Notes: generated from the sequence alone by a model not told the origin. A stretch of 64,000 bases of DNA from CAYJLC01 sp964370735 (GCA_964370735.1 CAYJLC010000004.1:31342-95341); one strand, 5' to 3'; shown: positions 51,984 through 60,790, counted from the stretch's first letter. Numbers and translations are program-made.

Positions 51984-52085
51984 TTTTAAATTTTCACCGA
52001 ATTTGTACGGGAGAACTCTGTTTTCCCTAAAAAGCAATCAAATTTCGCCGAAAAAAGGATATTTCGACCTTGTGATGTCGACCAA
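51984..52085 (+). repeat. About 102-bp dispersed repeat, copy B
   Basis: Matches copy A at 49699-49801 along its length (TTTTAAATTTTCACCGAATT, TGTACGGGAGAACTCTGTTT, CCTAAAAAGCAATCAAATTT). The hairpin CGACCTTGTGATGTCG replaces CGCATTTGTGAATGCG of copy A, with paired changes. Confidence 0.8.
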
Positions 52086-52111
52086 AAGGATTTCATTCTT
52101 TGGAAAACTGA

Positions 52112-52162
52112 CCACCTGACGTGGACGCATTTGGGAGAATTTTTCTAACTTTTTTGACACGA
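52112..52162 (+). repeat. CCTGACGTG-type repeat with conserved tail
   Basis: CCACCTGACGTGGACGCATT then AATTTTTCTAACTTTTTTGACA; shares both parts with 25267-25322. The remainder of the 51930-52202 gap holds no gene. Confidence 0.65.
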
Positions 52163-52164
52163 TA

Positions 52165-52196
52165 AAAGAGGCTTTTGCAATTGCAAGCCTCCTTTG
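52165..52196 (-). terminator. Terminator of the operon ending at 52203
   Basis: On the minus strand GAGGCTTGCAATTGCAAAAG then CCTCTTTT: a stem GAGGCTT/AAGCCTC with a T-run. Confidence 0.85.
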
Positions 52197-52202
52197 AGTT
52201 TA

Positions 52203-53840
52203 TTATTGGTCGAATTCTAAATTATCGAATTCTGTGGCTTTTATAACACCAGACTGGCTGTCGTAGAATGTGATTTCCACTTCATCGCCAACTTCAGTTA
52301 ATACAAGTTCTGCGCTTGTTTCGCCGACAATTGTAAAGATTTTATCGTCTTTTCTGTCTAAAATAACGCTGTATACAACGCCTGTATCTAGGCTTTCGCT
52401 ACCTATACGAACAACATTTCCTTTGATGGTTTCAACTTCGCCACCTTCTGGAATAAACGAACTCGTAGAGCCTAAAACGCTGTCATAATCGCGAAGTGCA
52501 CTGTTTATTGTGTCGCCGATACCAACGCTAGTTACGTCTGAAACTGATACAAATGCGTATTGTTTAATAAGTCCACCATTGTCTTTTAATGTGATGAAAT
52601 ATGTTGGAATTCCATTGTGGTTTATGATAATTGGAGAAGTAGCAAAATATCCAAATTGCTGAACAGCACCTTCGGCAGAATTCATTGCAGCAGACTCTGT
52701 TGCACCACTAATTTGATATAATTTTGATTCTTTTGTAACCATATCTACCATCATAAAGCCCATTGCAGATTCATCGGCACCGACAGAAGTAAGTCCTGTA
52801 AACAGGTAGCAATTTCCTTCGTTATAGATGATTGCAGTTTCTGAACTTGTCATAAATTTATCTAAATTCGAGAAGTTAAAAATACCATGCACATACTCAC
52901 CTTGGTTGTTAAGTTGCGTCATAATAAATTCTTCTGGTTGAACCCTGTCTACCCATGATGGAATTTCATCGATAGAGTATTCGTTAACTTCGCCAGTTGT
53001 TGCTTGTAAAGTTATAACGCCAGTTGCTTCTGGTAATGCATATAACCAATTGTTTTTATAAGTTGTAATAATCCAATACGGGTTGCCTTCATCGTCGATT
53101 TCAAAAGAATAGTCTGTCATTGCATCAAAAGATTTTCCAGCAAATATTCTTAAATAACGCTCGATATCGTCAAAGAAATATGAGTTTGGTTGGTATTTAA
53201 TCGGAGTTTCAACAAATTCGATATCTTGAAGGTTTGTCGCTGAAACTTTTATATATCCGGCTGAACCATCGATGTTGCTAATCCATTTGAAAAATCCTGA
53301 GTGTTGTAAAGGAACTACCCAGAAAAGTTCGCCATTAATTTGTTGTATAACAGGCTCGCCTAAGAAAACTTGCGACCCCATTCCTGGGTTTTCGCCTAGT
53401 TTTTTATCGGCAAGTGAATATGCAAGCGATTTGTCCACGATTGGAACTTGCGACAGGTCTAAAAGTTGCACATCTTCCGAGAATGCTGTGATTTCTGGTG
53501 TGCCTAATTGGTCTTTGTATGCTTTTGAGTTAAATAGCGGGGAAGAGGCGATGTTTGCAACAAAATAAATCCCCCATAAAACTGCTAAAACTGTCACAAC
53601 TGGTTTGAAACCTTTTACTTTGGTGTCGATATTAATTTTTGCACGTCCTGTGACATCTTGAGTTAATTTGATGCCTGATAATGCGTAGAAAAAGTTTACA
53701 ACAACAAATGCAGACACTACAAAAAGCCAAGAAAACAGACCTTCGGCGTACATTGGGTTTAGGTTTGACGGGCTGATTATATATGCGATGACGAAAAATG
53801 CAATCAGCGCTAAATTACCATAAATTCTAACTTTTTTCAT
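52203..53840 (-). CDS. Conserved membrane protein of unknown function (545 residues)
   Basis: Three membrane helices lie in the first ~100 residues (LALIAFFVIAYIIS, WLFVVSAFVVVNFFYALSG, VTVLAVLWGIYFVANIAS). They are followed by about 440 residues of extracytoplasmic sequence, beta-rich, with repeated units of similar type (GELFWVVPLQHSGFFKWIS, GNPYWIITTYKNNWLYALP, GIPTYFITLKDNGGLIKQY). I recognise no named family; the pattern of repeated strands ending in aromatic motifs suggests PepSY-like or similar beta/alpha modules. It is the last gene of a leftward group with the LUD, HAD and YitT genes, 10 bases after the LUD gene. Confidence 0.7.
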   Translation of the reverse strand: MKKVRIYGNLALIAFFVIAYIISPSNLNPMYAEGLFSWLFVVSAFVVVNFFYALSGIKLTQDVTGRAKINIDTKVKGFKPVVTVLAVLWGIYFVANIASSPLFNSKAYKDQLGTPEITAFSEDVQLLDLSQVPIVDKSLAYSLADKKLGENPGMGSQVFLGEPVIQQINGELFWVVPLQHSGFFKWISNIDGSAGYIKVSATNLQDIEFVETPIKYQPNSYFFDDIERYLRIFAGKSFDAMTDYSFEIDDEGNPYWIITTYKNNWLYALPEATGVITLQATTGEVNEYSIDEIPSWVDRVQPEEFIMTQLNNQGEYVHGIFNFSNLDKFMTSSETAIIYNEGNCYLFTGLTSVGADESAMGFMMVDMVTKESKLYQISGATESAAMNSAEGAVQQFGYFATSPIIINHNGIPTYFITLKDNGGLIKQYAFVSVSDVTSVGIGDTINSALRDYDSVLGSTSSFIPEGGEVETIKGNVVRIGSESLDTGVVYSVILDRKDDKIFTIVGETSAELVLTEVGDEVEITFYDSQSGVIKATEFDNLEFDQ

Positions 53841-53850
53841 AAATCTCTCC

Positions 53851-54426
53851 TTAATATCCTAAGCTTTCCTCGATTAAAATCAATTCGTAGCTAGAAATTC
53901 CTGTTGGTTTTCGTTCTAAAATAGCAGTCGCTCTGCAAATTCTGTCGTCTGAGTTGCAATCGTAACATTTCATTTCATCAGCCACAGCACATGGAGTATT
54001 TCGGTTAAGCCTTTTTGCATTTAGTGGCGAGGCGATATTTTTTGCACGAGATATAGCAGACGAAACGTCATCACATAGCTTGTTTGTGCCACAGATAACA
54101 ATTACTTTGCTCGGTCCATAAATACTTGCAGAAACTCTATTTCCTCTGCCGTCAATATTCACGATAACACCTGTTTTAGACAAGGCATTCGCCGATGTTA
54201 TGTAGGTGTCTGGTGTTTGACATAGGTTTCCTTCTGCGACAGAAAATACTTGATTTTGCTCCTTTAAAGCATTTGTAAGGTCTAATGCGTGACATGTCAT
54301 AGACCCTCCGATAGAAACTTTTTGCGAGATTATGCTGTCTAAAAGATAATTTTTTGCATCATTTGCACTTTCAAAATAAGATACCGAAAAACCATGTTTT
54401 TCAAAATTTTCAATTACACTTTTCAT
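53851..54426 (-). CDS. LUD-domain protein (LutC/YkgG-like)
   Basis: A 191-residue protein with the LUD domain (DUF162) found in LutC of the lactate-utilisation complex. KVSIGGSMTCHALDLTNAL and the nucleotide-binding-like IVNIDGRGNRVSASIYGPSK are typical. A cysteine-rich tail CYDCNSDDRICR may bind a metal or iron-sulfur cluster. lutA and lutB are not adjacent, so it is probably one of the stand-alone LUD proteins of Clostridia with unknown role. Confidence 0.85.
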   Translation of the reverse strand: MKSVIENFEKHGFSVSYFESANDAKNYLLDSIISQKVSIGGSMTCHALDLTNALKEQNQVFSVAEGNLCQTPDTYITSANALSKTGVIVNIDGRGNRVSASIYGPSKVIVICGTNKLCDDVSSAISRAKNIASPLNAKRLNRNTPCAVADEMKCYDCNSDDRICRATAILERKPTGISSYELILIEESLGY

Positions 54427-54435
54427 AACTTCCCC

Positions 54436-55077
54436 CTAAAATAATTTTAAAATTTCGCTTGTATCATCGATAATTATATCTGCACCTGCTTTTTTAAGTT
54501 CGTCGGTAGTTCTAAAACCCCAAGAAACGCCGATAGTATAAATTCCAGCATTTTTCCCTGTATGTATATCGACTTCAGAGTCGCCTACAAAGATGCTCTC
54601 GTCGAGTTTTGAGTCTAGCATATCTAAAATATAAAAAATCCCATCTGGGGCAGGTTTTTTATCCATATCATTTGTTTGACCTTTTACTTGGTCGAAAATA
54701 TTCGGAAAAACTTCTAAAGCAAGCTCTTTTGCAGGTAAATCGGGCTTGTTTGTTAAAATTGCAAGCTTTATATTCTTTGCTTTTAGAGCAGATAACATAT
54801 CTATTACACCATTATATGGATTTGTTGTGTCGTTTTTGTGAAGAGAGTAATACTCACAATAATCATTATAAACCTTATCGAAAACTTCGTCAGTAGTCAC
54901 CTGTCCTATCGATTTATAGATTAGCATTTTAGCACCATTTCCGATAAAAGACTTAACTTCGTCTATCGTTCTTTCAGGAAATCCATTTAGTTTCAACGCG
55001 TAATTTACGCCGGTATATAGGTCGTTTAATGTGTTTAAAAGAGTTCCATCTAAGTCGAATATTGCAGTATTATACAT
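54436..55077 (-). CDS. HAD-family phosphatase, phosphoglycolate phosphatase-like
   Basis: A 213-residue HAD hydrolase. Motif I is FDLDGTLLN with the nucleophilic aspartate, motif II LAILTNKP, motif III K in MDKKPAPDG, and motif IV FVGDSEVD. The cap domain between motif I and II marks the Gph/PGP-like class. The substrate is uncertain; phosphoglycolate, pyrophosphate and nucleotides are all known for the family. Its start overlaps the end of the YitT gene by 8 bases. Confidence 0.9.
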   Translation of the reverse strand: MYNTAIFDLDGTLLNTLNDLYTGVNYALKLNGFPERTIDEVKSFIGNGAKMLIYKSIGQVTTDEVFDKVYNDYCEYYSLHKNDTTNPYNGVIDMLSALKAKNIKLAILTNKPDLPAKELALEVFPNIFDQVKGQTNDMDKKPAPDGIFYILDMLDSKLDESIFVGDSEVDIHTGKNAGIYTIGVSWGFRTTDELKKAGADIIIDDTSEILKLF

Positions 55078-55945
55078 TTCTTTTTCCTCCTACTTTAAAT
55101 CCATGGCCTAAAACTTCTCTTACATCGGATACGATTAGAAACGCATTAGGGTCGATATCTATAACAATTTTTTTGATAGCAGGGATTTCTTTAATTCGCA
55201 TAGCGCAGATAATAACATTTTTTCTAGCGCTTGTATATGCACCATGTCCTTCGAGTAAAGTTGCACCACGATTGATGTCTGATACGATTTTTTTTGCGAT
55301 TATTTCGTTATAGTCAGAAATAATATATACCATTTTCGCATTATCAGGACCTTCGATAACCATGTCGATTACTCGTGTGCTTATATAAATTGCAATTGTT
55401 GCATATAGTGCATTTTCTATACTTCCAAAAACGAAAGCAGACCAAACAACCACGAAAATATCGATAAACATCATAATTTGCCCAAGGCTCAAATGTGGTT
55501 TTGAAACTTGTATAACTTTAGTTATAATATCTGTTCCACCAGTAGAACTGCCGACAGAGAAAACCAAACCTAATCCTAAACCTAGCAAAATCCCACCGAA
55601 AACAGTGGCTAAAAACGGCTCTAAGATTATAGGATTATCCTCATAAAAACGTGCAAGCATATCAATTAAAACAGATGCAATTGTTACTGTGAAAATTGTT
55701 GTTATCGCAAAGAATTTCCCGAGTTTTTTAAATGCTATAAAATAAAGCGGGACATTCATAACAGATAAAAGGGTACCAGACGGAAGCCCTGTCATAAAGT
55801 TTATAATAACGCTGATACCAGTAAATCCGCCAGGGGCGATATTATAGGGTTCTAGGAAAAAAGATAGGGAAGTTGCATATAGAGAAGACCCTATTATGAT
55901 AACAACTAGATTTTTAATTAGTAGTTTTATTTCAAAATTTTTCAT
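55070..55945 (-). CDS. YitT family membrane protein
   Basis: A 291-residue protein with five membrane segments followed by a C-terminal cytoplasmic DUF2179 domain (ISDYNEIIAKKIVSDINRGA, then VREVLGHGFK). YitT proteins are common in Firmicutes with no settled function. The ATG at 55945 is chosen; an in-frame GTG at 55954 lies within the AAGGTG ribosome binding site. It is the first gene of the leftward group YitT-HAD-LUD-membrane protein, beginning just after a terminator. Confidence 0.92.
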   Translation of the reverse strand: MKNFEIKLLIKNLVVIIIGSSLYATSLSFFLEPYNIAPGGFTGISVIINFMTGLPSGTLLSVMNVPLYFIAFKKLGKFFAITTIFTVTIASVLIDMLARFYEDNPIILEPFLATVFGGILLGLGLGLVFSVGSSTGGTDIITKVIQVSKPHLSLGQIMMFIDIFVVVWSAFVFGSIENALYATIAIYISTRVIDMVIEGPDNAKMVYIISDYNEIIAKKIVSDINRGATLLEGHGAYTSARKNVIICAMRIKEIPAIKKIVIDIDPNAFLIVSDVREVLGHGFKVGGKRNV

Positions 55946-55956
55946 TGTATTCACCT

Positions 55957-55982
55957 TAAAAAAACCTCCGATAGGTCGGAGG
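55957..55982 (-). terminator. Terminator at the end of the rnf-associated genes
   Basis: On the minus strand CCTCCGA-ccta-TCGGAGG followed by eight T; a perfect stem directly after the stop at 55984. Confidence 0.92.
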
Positions 55983-55983
55983 A

Positions 55984-56643
55984 TTAATATATTTTATGCT
56001 CAGTTTTTGTCATTACATAGTAGCCGTCTATAAAACAGCTTGCAAAAACTTGTGGTTTTTCACCTTTAACACCATCTCTGCCAATTTGAGAGTAAAAGCT
56101 ATACATATCACCGTTTTCAAGTTCATATCTTAGCACAAAAGTGTGATTATATCCTTCGCTGAAAGTTAAAACATCGAATAGAACATATTTAGCATTAGAA
56201 AGACCACAGATTTCCATGTCGTTTACACAAACTTTGGCGATTTTTTCATCTAAATTTGATGATACGCTAGTGCCAAAAGCCTTGTTTGAAACAGAAAGTC
56301 CGTTTATAAAAGCAAAAAGCTTTGCCTTAGTTTCGATTTCTCGAACTTCATCAGGGTTTTTAGCGCTAAATTCAAGCTTTTCGATGATTGGTTTCGCTTT
56401 TTTTAGGCATAAAGACTTCATTTTGCTGTCTGTGATGTGTTGATATACTTCTTTTCCGTCAGAATAAATGTCATACTCGAAATCAGAAGGCTCTAAATTT
56501 TCCATTACAATTTTTTTATAATTAATCATATCAGAAAATTTACTTGGCGTCAATTGAAGAGAAAATTCAGTCAGTTTTCTTTTGAAAAAAGTCGAATTTT
56601 CCTCCCATTTTTCTAAAAATAGTTGTGATTTGTTGCAGTTCAT
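55984..56643 (-). CDS. Hypothetical protein of unknown function (219 residues)
   Basis: A 219-residue soluble, mixed alpha/beta protein with no signal peptide or membrane helix. I do not recognise a family. It starts MNCNKSQLFLEKWEENSTFF after GGAGATACT and ends with a FIDGYYVMTKTEHK segment. It lies 9 bases after the gene at 56653, and both may be read from the rnf operon, since no terminator separates them. Confidence 0.6.
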   Translation of the reverse strand: MNCNKSQLFLEKWEENSTFFKRKLTEFSLQLTPSKFSDMINYKKIVMENLEPSDFEYDIYSDGKEVYQHITDSKMKSLCLKKAKPIIEKLEFSAKNPDEVREIETKAKLFAFINGLSVSNKAFGTSVSSNLDEKIAKVCVNDMEICGLSNAKYVLFDVLTFSEGYNHTFVLRYELENGDMYSFYSQIGRDGVKGEKPQVFASCFIDGYYVMTKTEHKIY

Positions 56644-56652
56644 AGTATCTCC

Positions 56653-57678
56653 TTATTTATTTATATATGCAAAATTTTCTGGTTTATACATATTTGAAAT
56701 TACACCTTTATTTAAAGCAGAAAAGCTTTCAAATGTTGCGATTTGGTATTCGGTTGAAACAGGAATGTAGACAGTGTCGCAAATTTCAGCAAAAAGCATA
56801 GGCGACTCAAAAGTAGAATCATCGTTTAAAAAAGCTTTTTCGGATAAAGCGATAGACATTTTAGCAGTTATATTCTCATCAAAAAGTTTTAAATTTTCGA
56901 CTAAAACATCAGTAGTCGACATTTCGTCGTCTTTATAGTTTACATATCCTAAAATACCTTCGGCGACAAAATGGAAGCCCGAAAGTAAAATTTCATCAAA
57001 ACCAAGGCTTTCAATTTCTTTACACACTTCGATTAAATATGCATTTGAACTTTCGCTATAAGGGTCGAGCGTTCGATTTCCGTTAATATCTAGGAAAATA
57101 TAGCCCGAGTTTGTCATAGTAGCGCCTGTGCCATACGCTCGTATATATAAATTATCCGTATAGGTAAAAACTTCGGCGATTAAATACACATTTGCAGATT
57201 TAAGTGTAGAAATTGCGTCTGTTAGGTCAGTTTCTGTCGTTAAATTTTCATAAGAAAGCGAAGTTTGGTAATTTATTGTGCCACTGTAATTTTTAATAGG
57301 AATAACAACGCCAGAAATTTCTTTTGCATTTGATTTTGCGATTAAATCATCGATATAAAGGCTGTCTGTCGCCTTTGTTACATCAAAATAAAGAGCATTT
57401 GTTGTGATTTCAACGGGAAGAGTAGGCTCAGGAGGTGTCTCCGGAGCTGTTTCTTCTTCGATTACGATATTAGAATTTAATTCCTCTGTATCGGTTTTAA
57501 CAGGGGGAGTTTGACTGAAATTAAAAGAAATTCCGTCAGAAGAAATTATAAAGCTGTCTTGTAAAAAAAAGAATGCGACAGCTAAAAGCAAAACAGCAAA
57601 AAACATAATAACTAACACATTTTTTGCTGTATTGAATTTTTTCTTGCGATTGTATTTATTATAGCTACTTTTATACAT
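56653..57678 (-). CDS. Membrane-anchored putative glycosyl hydrolase-like protein (DUF4015 type)
   Basis: A 341-residue protein with a basic N-terminus, one membrane helix (VLVIMFFAVLLLAVAFFFL, residues ~23-41), a Glu/Pro/Thr linker, and an external domain. That domain opens ALYFDVTKATDSLYIDDLIA and includes LIAEVFTYTDN and IESLGFDEILLSGF; this is the pattern of the TIM-barrel DUF4015 putative glycosyl hydrolases. It is shorter than the classical family member, so part of the barrel may be reduced. It lies 43 bases behind rnfB with no terminator between. Confidence 0.72.
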   Translation of the reverse strand: MYKSSYNKYNRKKKFNTAKNVLVIMFFAVLLLAVAFFFLQDSFIISSDGISFNFSQTPPVKTDTEELNSNIVIEEETAPETPPEPTLPVEITTNALYFDVTKATDSLYIDDLIAKSNAKEISGVVIPIKNYSGTINYQTSLSYENLTTETDLTDAISTLKSANVYLIAEVFTYTDNLYIRAYGTGATMTNSGYIFLDINGNRTLDPYSESSNAYLIEVCKEIESLGFDEILLSGFHFVAEGILGYVNYKDDEMSTTDVLVENLKLFDENITAKMSIALSEKAFLNDDSTFESPMLFAEICDTVYIPVSTEYQIATFESFSALNKGVISNMYKPENFAYINK

Positions 57679-57721
57679 AATTCACCTTTAAAAATTATTT
57701 ATCCAAGGTAAATTACACAAG

Positions 57722-58504
57722 TTATGATATAGTGATAATCTTTCTTGGACATTTTAAAATGCACTTTTTGCAGTTTATACACTTATCATAATCTATAATC
57801 GCCAAATTGTCAACCATATCTATTGCATTTTCTGGACATTCTTTTTGACATAGCTTACAACCGATGCAAGAAACTGCACAATTTGCCTTTGAAACTACAC
57901 CTTTGTCGTGTGAAGAACATGGGATATCTATTATTTTATCATAATTTTTTAATTTTATTAAATTTTTTGGACATGTAGTGATACATTTTTTGCAAGCAGT
58001 ACATTTTTCTGGGTTAATAATAGCAACACCGTCGACAATTTTGATTGCATCAAATGGACATGCGCGAACACAGTTTCCAAAACCTAGACAACCGTAGTTG
58101 CAGTTTAAGTTTCCACCTAAAGTATTTGAAACCACGAAACAGTCTTCAATCCCTGCATAATTAAATTTTACATTTGCATTTTTTCCACCCTTGCATGAAA
58201 CGAATGCACTCTCTTTTACAAAATCGGTGGCTTCAACTCCTAAAATCGAAAAAATCTTATCAGAAACAGATTTGCCACCGACAGGACATCCGTTAGCGTT
58301 AGCGTTTCCTGAAACTAATGCTTCGGCAAAGGAAGCACAGCCAGTAAAGTCACATCCACCACAGTTTGCGCCAGGTAAAGCATCACATATCGCCTCGATG
58401 CGCTCGTCTTTTGGCACTGCTAGAAATCTAGCAGCCAGCCATAAGATTACAGCAAAAAGAAGTCCCATTCCACCTAAAATAAGCGCAGAATATAAAATTG
58501 ACAT
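57722..58504 (-). CDS. rnfB: Rnf complex subunit B (iron-sulfur)
   Basis: A 260-residue subunit that takes electrons from ferredoxin into the Rnf complex. An N-terminal membrane helix is followed by the [4Fe-4S] motif LPGANCGGCDFTGC...CPVG, and several ferredoxin-type clusters (CVRACPFDA, CTACKKCITTCPKN, CIGCKLCQKECPEN, CINCKKCILKCPR). It is the last gene of rnfCDGEAB. The Rnf complex couples ferredoxin oxidation and NAD reduction to H+ or Na+ export. Confidence 0.95.
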   Translation of the reverse strand: MSILYSALILGGMGLLFAVILWLAARFLAVPKDERIEAICDALPGANCGGCDFTGCASFAEALVSGNANANGCPVGGKSVSDKIFSILGVEATDFVKESAFVSCKGGKNANVKFNYAGIEDCFVVSNTLGGNLNCNYGCLGFGNCVRACPFDAIKIVDGVAIINPEKCTACKKCITTCPKNLIKLKNYDKIIDIPCSSHDKGVVSKANCAVSCIGCKLCQKECPENAIDMVDNLAIIDYDKCINCKKCILKCPRKIITIS

Positions 58505-58516
58505 ATTAAACCTCCC

Positions 58517-59101
58517 TTAAAATATCTTAAGTCCACTAAAGCCCATGAAAGCCATAGCTATTAGACCCGCTGATATTAAAGCAATTGGCATACCTTTGAA
58601 GCTTTTTGGAACATTCATAAGTTCTAAACGTTCTCTAACACTTGCAAATAATACGATAGCAACCAAGAAACCAATTCCCGCTGCAAAGCCGTTTATGATT
58701 GAGCCGATAAAATTTAGCTCGTCGGTAGTATTTAAAATAGCAACACCTAAAACTGCACAGTTTGTTGTTATTAGTGGCAGGAAAATTCCAAGAGAGCTGT
58801 ATAAAACAGGCATTGTTTTGCGTAAAAACATTTCTACTAATTGAACTAAAGTTGCGATTACTAAAATAAATGCGATAGTTTGCATAAATTCGATTTCTAG
58901 CATTATAAGAATTTGATTTACACCAAAGGTAACGGCAGAAGCGATTGTCATTACAAAAGTAACGGCAAGACCCATACCAACCGAAGTATCGATTTTTTTA
59001 GAAACACCTAAGAAAGGACAAATGCCTAAAAACTGCATTAAAACGAAGTTTTCAATTAAAATTGCAGATATAGAAATACCTAAAATCTCTGTAAAACCCA
59101 T
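58517..59101 (-). CDS. rnfA: Rnf complex subunit A
   Basis: A 194-residue integral membrane subunit with six membrane helices. The motifs ENFVLMQFLGICPFLGVSKK and LGIFLPLITTNCAVLG carry the conserved cysteines of the half-channel iron-sulfur site formed with RnfE. It overlaps rnfE by one base (TAATG). Confidence 0.95.
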   Translation of the reverse strand: MGFTEILGISISAILIENFVLMQFLGICPFLGVSKKIDTSVGMGLAVTFVMTIASAVTFGVNQILIMLEIEFMQTIAFILVIATLVQLVEMFLRKTMPVLYSSLGIFLPLITTNCAVLGVAILNTTDELNFIGSIINGFAAGIGFLVAIVLFASVRERLELMNVPKSFKGMPIALISAGLIAMAFMGFSGLKIF

Positions 59102-59736
59102 TATTTTTCCCTCCTTTTATTAGCGATGAATTGAATGAATGCTACTATAAACCCTAGAGTTATAAATGCACCAGCTGGGCTTGCGATAAGGCTTAAAACT
59201 GGGTAACTAAATCCGGCTTTTTCAAAGGCTGCTACGATATCGAAAGATATGTCGCCCCAAAGCGTGATTGAGCCTTTACCGATGATTTCCCTTACTGTCG
59301 CTAATATACATATAGCCACTGCAAAACCAAGTCCCATTGAAAGTCCGTCTACGATAGATGGTAGTAATTTATTTTTTGAGGCAAATGATTCTGCTCTTGC
59401 AAGGATTATGCAGTTTACAACTATTAGTGGTATAAAAATACCTAAAGTGCTTGCTAAATCAGGCAAATATGCTTTAACTACCATGTCGACAATAGACACA
59501 AAGCCTGCGATGATTACGATATACGAGGCAATTCTTATTTTCGGTGAAATAACGTTTCTAAGGAGTGAAATTACTATGTTTGAGCAAATTAAAACGAAAA
59601 TTACAGCAAGACCCATACCGATACCATTGCTTAGTGTGGTAGAAATAGCAAGGACAGGACACATTCCGATAAATTGAACTAAAACAGGGTTATTTGTTAA
59701 AACTCCGTCTTTTATTTGTTTAAGATAACTATTCAT
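59101..59736 (-). CDS. rnfE: Rnf complex subunit E
   Basis: A 211-residue membrane subunit paralogous to RnfA: NNPVLVQFIGMCPVLAISTT and LGIFIPLIVVNCIILARAES carry the paired cysteines. The ATG at 59736 is preferred to the GTG at 59742 because the AAGGAGG site needs that spacing. It overlaps the end of rnfG by 8 bases. Confidence 0.95.
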   Translation of the reverse strand: MNSYLKQIKDGVLTNNPVLVQFIGMCPVLAISTTLSNGIGMGLAVIFVLICSNIVISLLRNVISPKIRIASYIVIIAGFVSIVDMVVKAYLPDLASTLGIFIPLIVVNCIILARAESFASKNKLLPSIVDGLSMGLGFAVAICILATVREIIGKGSITLWGDISFDIVAAFEKAGFSYPVLSLIASPAGAFITLGFIVAFIQFIANKRREK

Positions 59737-60790
59737 TCGCACCCTCCTTAATCGTTTTTAGGTAGTCAATAGCTGCTTGAACAGAGTATTTATACGCATT
59801 TGAAGATGCTGTTGCACCACTCATAGCGTCTATTTGCTCTGTGCTATCTGTGATACCGACAAATTGTGATTCAAAAGGCGCTTGCAAATCTGTGCCTAAA
59901 CCTTTTGTTTCTTCGTAATACGCGACAACAGTTTCTGTTATAACGCTGTCTTTATCGAATATTGTTAGAATTTCTAGTGGACCCTCATAGGCATCGACAG
60001 AAGTTTTAACGATATAGCCTAAGATTTCTTCACCATTTTTTGCAGTGATAAAATTAGTTAAAACTGCGTCTGCGTCGCTAGTAAGAGTGCCTTCTACAAA
60101 GTCAGTTGCACTTTCGAAATAGCTAAGGTATGGCGATGGGGCAGGAGTATCGGTAGAACCATCGTCACTGCTAGATGTGGAAGTATTTTCGCGTAAAAAT
60201 GCAAGGGCAGTTCTAATGCCTAATTTGTATGCGTTAGATGAAATTGTAGCACCGCTTATAGCGTCCACTGCATCTGTGTTTTCAGAAAGTCCGATGAATT
60301 GGTTTATAAATGGAATTTCTTCTTTAGAACCGATGCCTTGGGTTTCTACATGGGAGATAACTTTTGAGTTTACGATAGTAAGATTTTCATCGCACACAAC
60401 AAGAATTTTCATATCGCCACCAAAACCAGAAACAACAGTGTTAACAGCATAACCGATTATATCTTCGCCATCTTTTGCGATATAGAAACTGTCGATTATA
60501 TCGTTTGTGTTTTCGTCGAGTGGTGTTTCAGTAAATTCAGTAGCTTTTGGCAAAAATTCGCTTAAAGCTTGGTTCATAGCATTTATTTCGTTTTGTAAAA
60601 TAACAGGTGCTGTAACAGAGTTTACTGCTGCTAGAAGCGTTGCGATTATTGAAGTTATTAAAAATAAAGTGGTAACTAGTCTTGCGACTTCAAATTTCTT
60701 ATAAAAATTGCGAATAGCAGTAAGTGTGATTTTTGTGTATTTAACTATCGCCCCACCGAATTTTTTTAATCCGTCTAAAAACTTATCCAT
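59729..60790 (-). CDS. rnfG: Rnf complex subunit G with two FMN-binding domains
   Basis: A 353-residue subunit, against about 180-210 for usual RnfG. A membrane helix near residues 38-60 is followed by FMN-binding domain 1 (about 80-200, DAISGATISS with candidate flavin threonine T182). A serine/threonine-rich linker precedes FMN-binding domain 2 (about 222-345, DAMSGATASS with T327). Both keep the SGAT motif and an aromatic/GLG block (HVETQGIGS, YEETKGLGT), so both may hold covalent FMN. The duplication is intact and in frame within a normal rnf operon. Confidence 0.92.
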   Translation of the reverse strand: MDKFLDGLKKFGGAIVKYTKITLTAIRNFYKKFEVARLVTTLFLITSIIATLLAAVNSVTAPVILQNEINAMNQALSEFLPKATEFTETPLDENTNDIIDSFYIAKDGEDIIGYAVNTVVSGFGGDMKILVVCDENLTIVNSKVISHVETQGIGSKEEIPFINQFIGLSENTDAVDAISGATISSNAYKLGIRTALAFLRENTSTSSSDDGSTDTPAPSPYLSYFESATDFVEGTLTSDADAVLTNFITAKNGEEILGYIVKTSVDAYEGPLEILTIFDKDSVITETVVAYYEETKGLGTDLQAPFESQFVGITDSTEQIDAMSGATASSNAYKYSVQAAIDYLKTIKEGANE

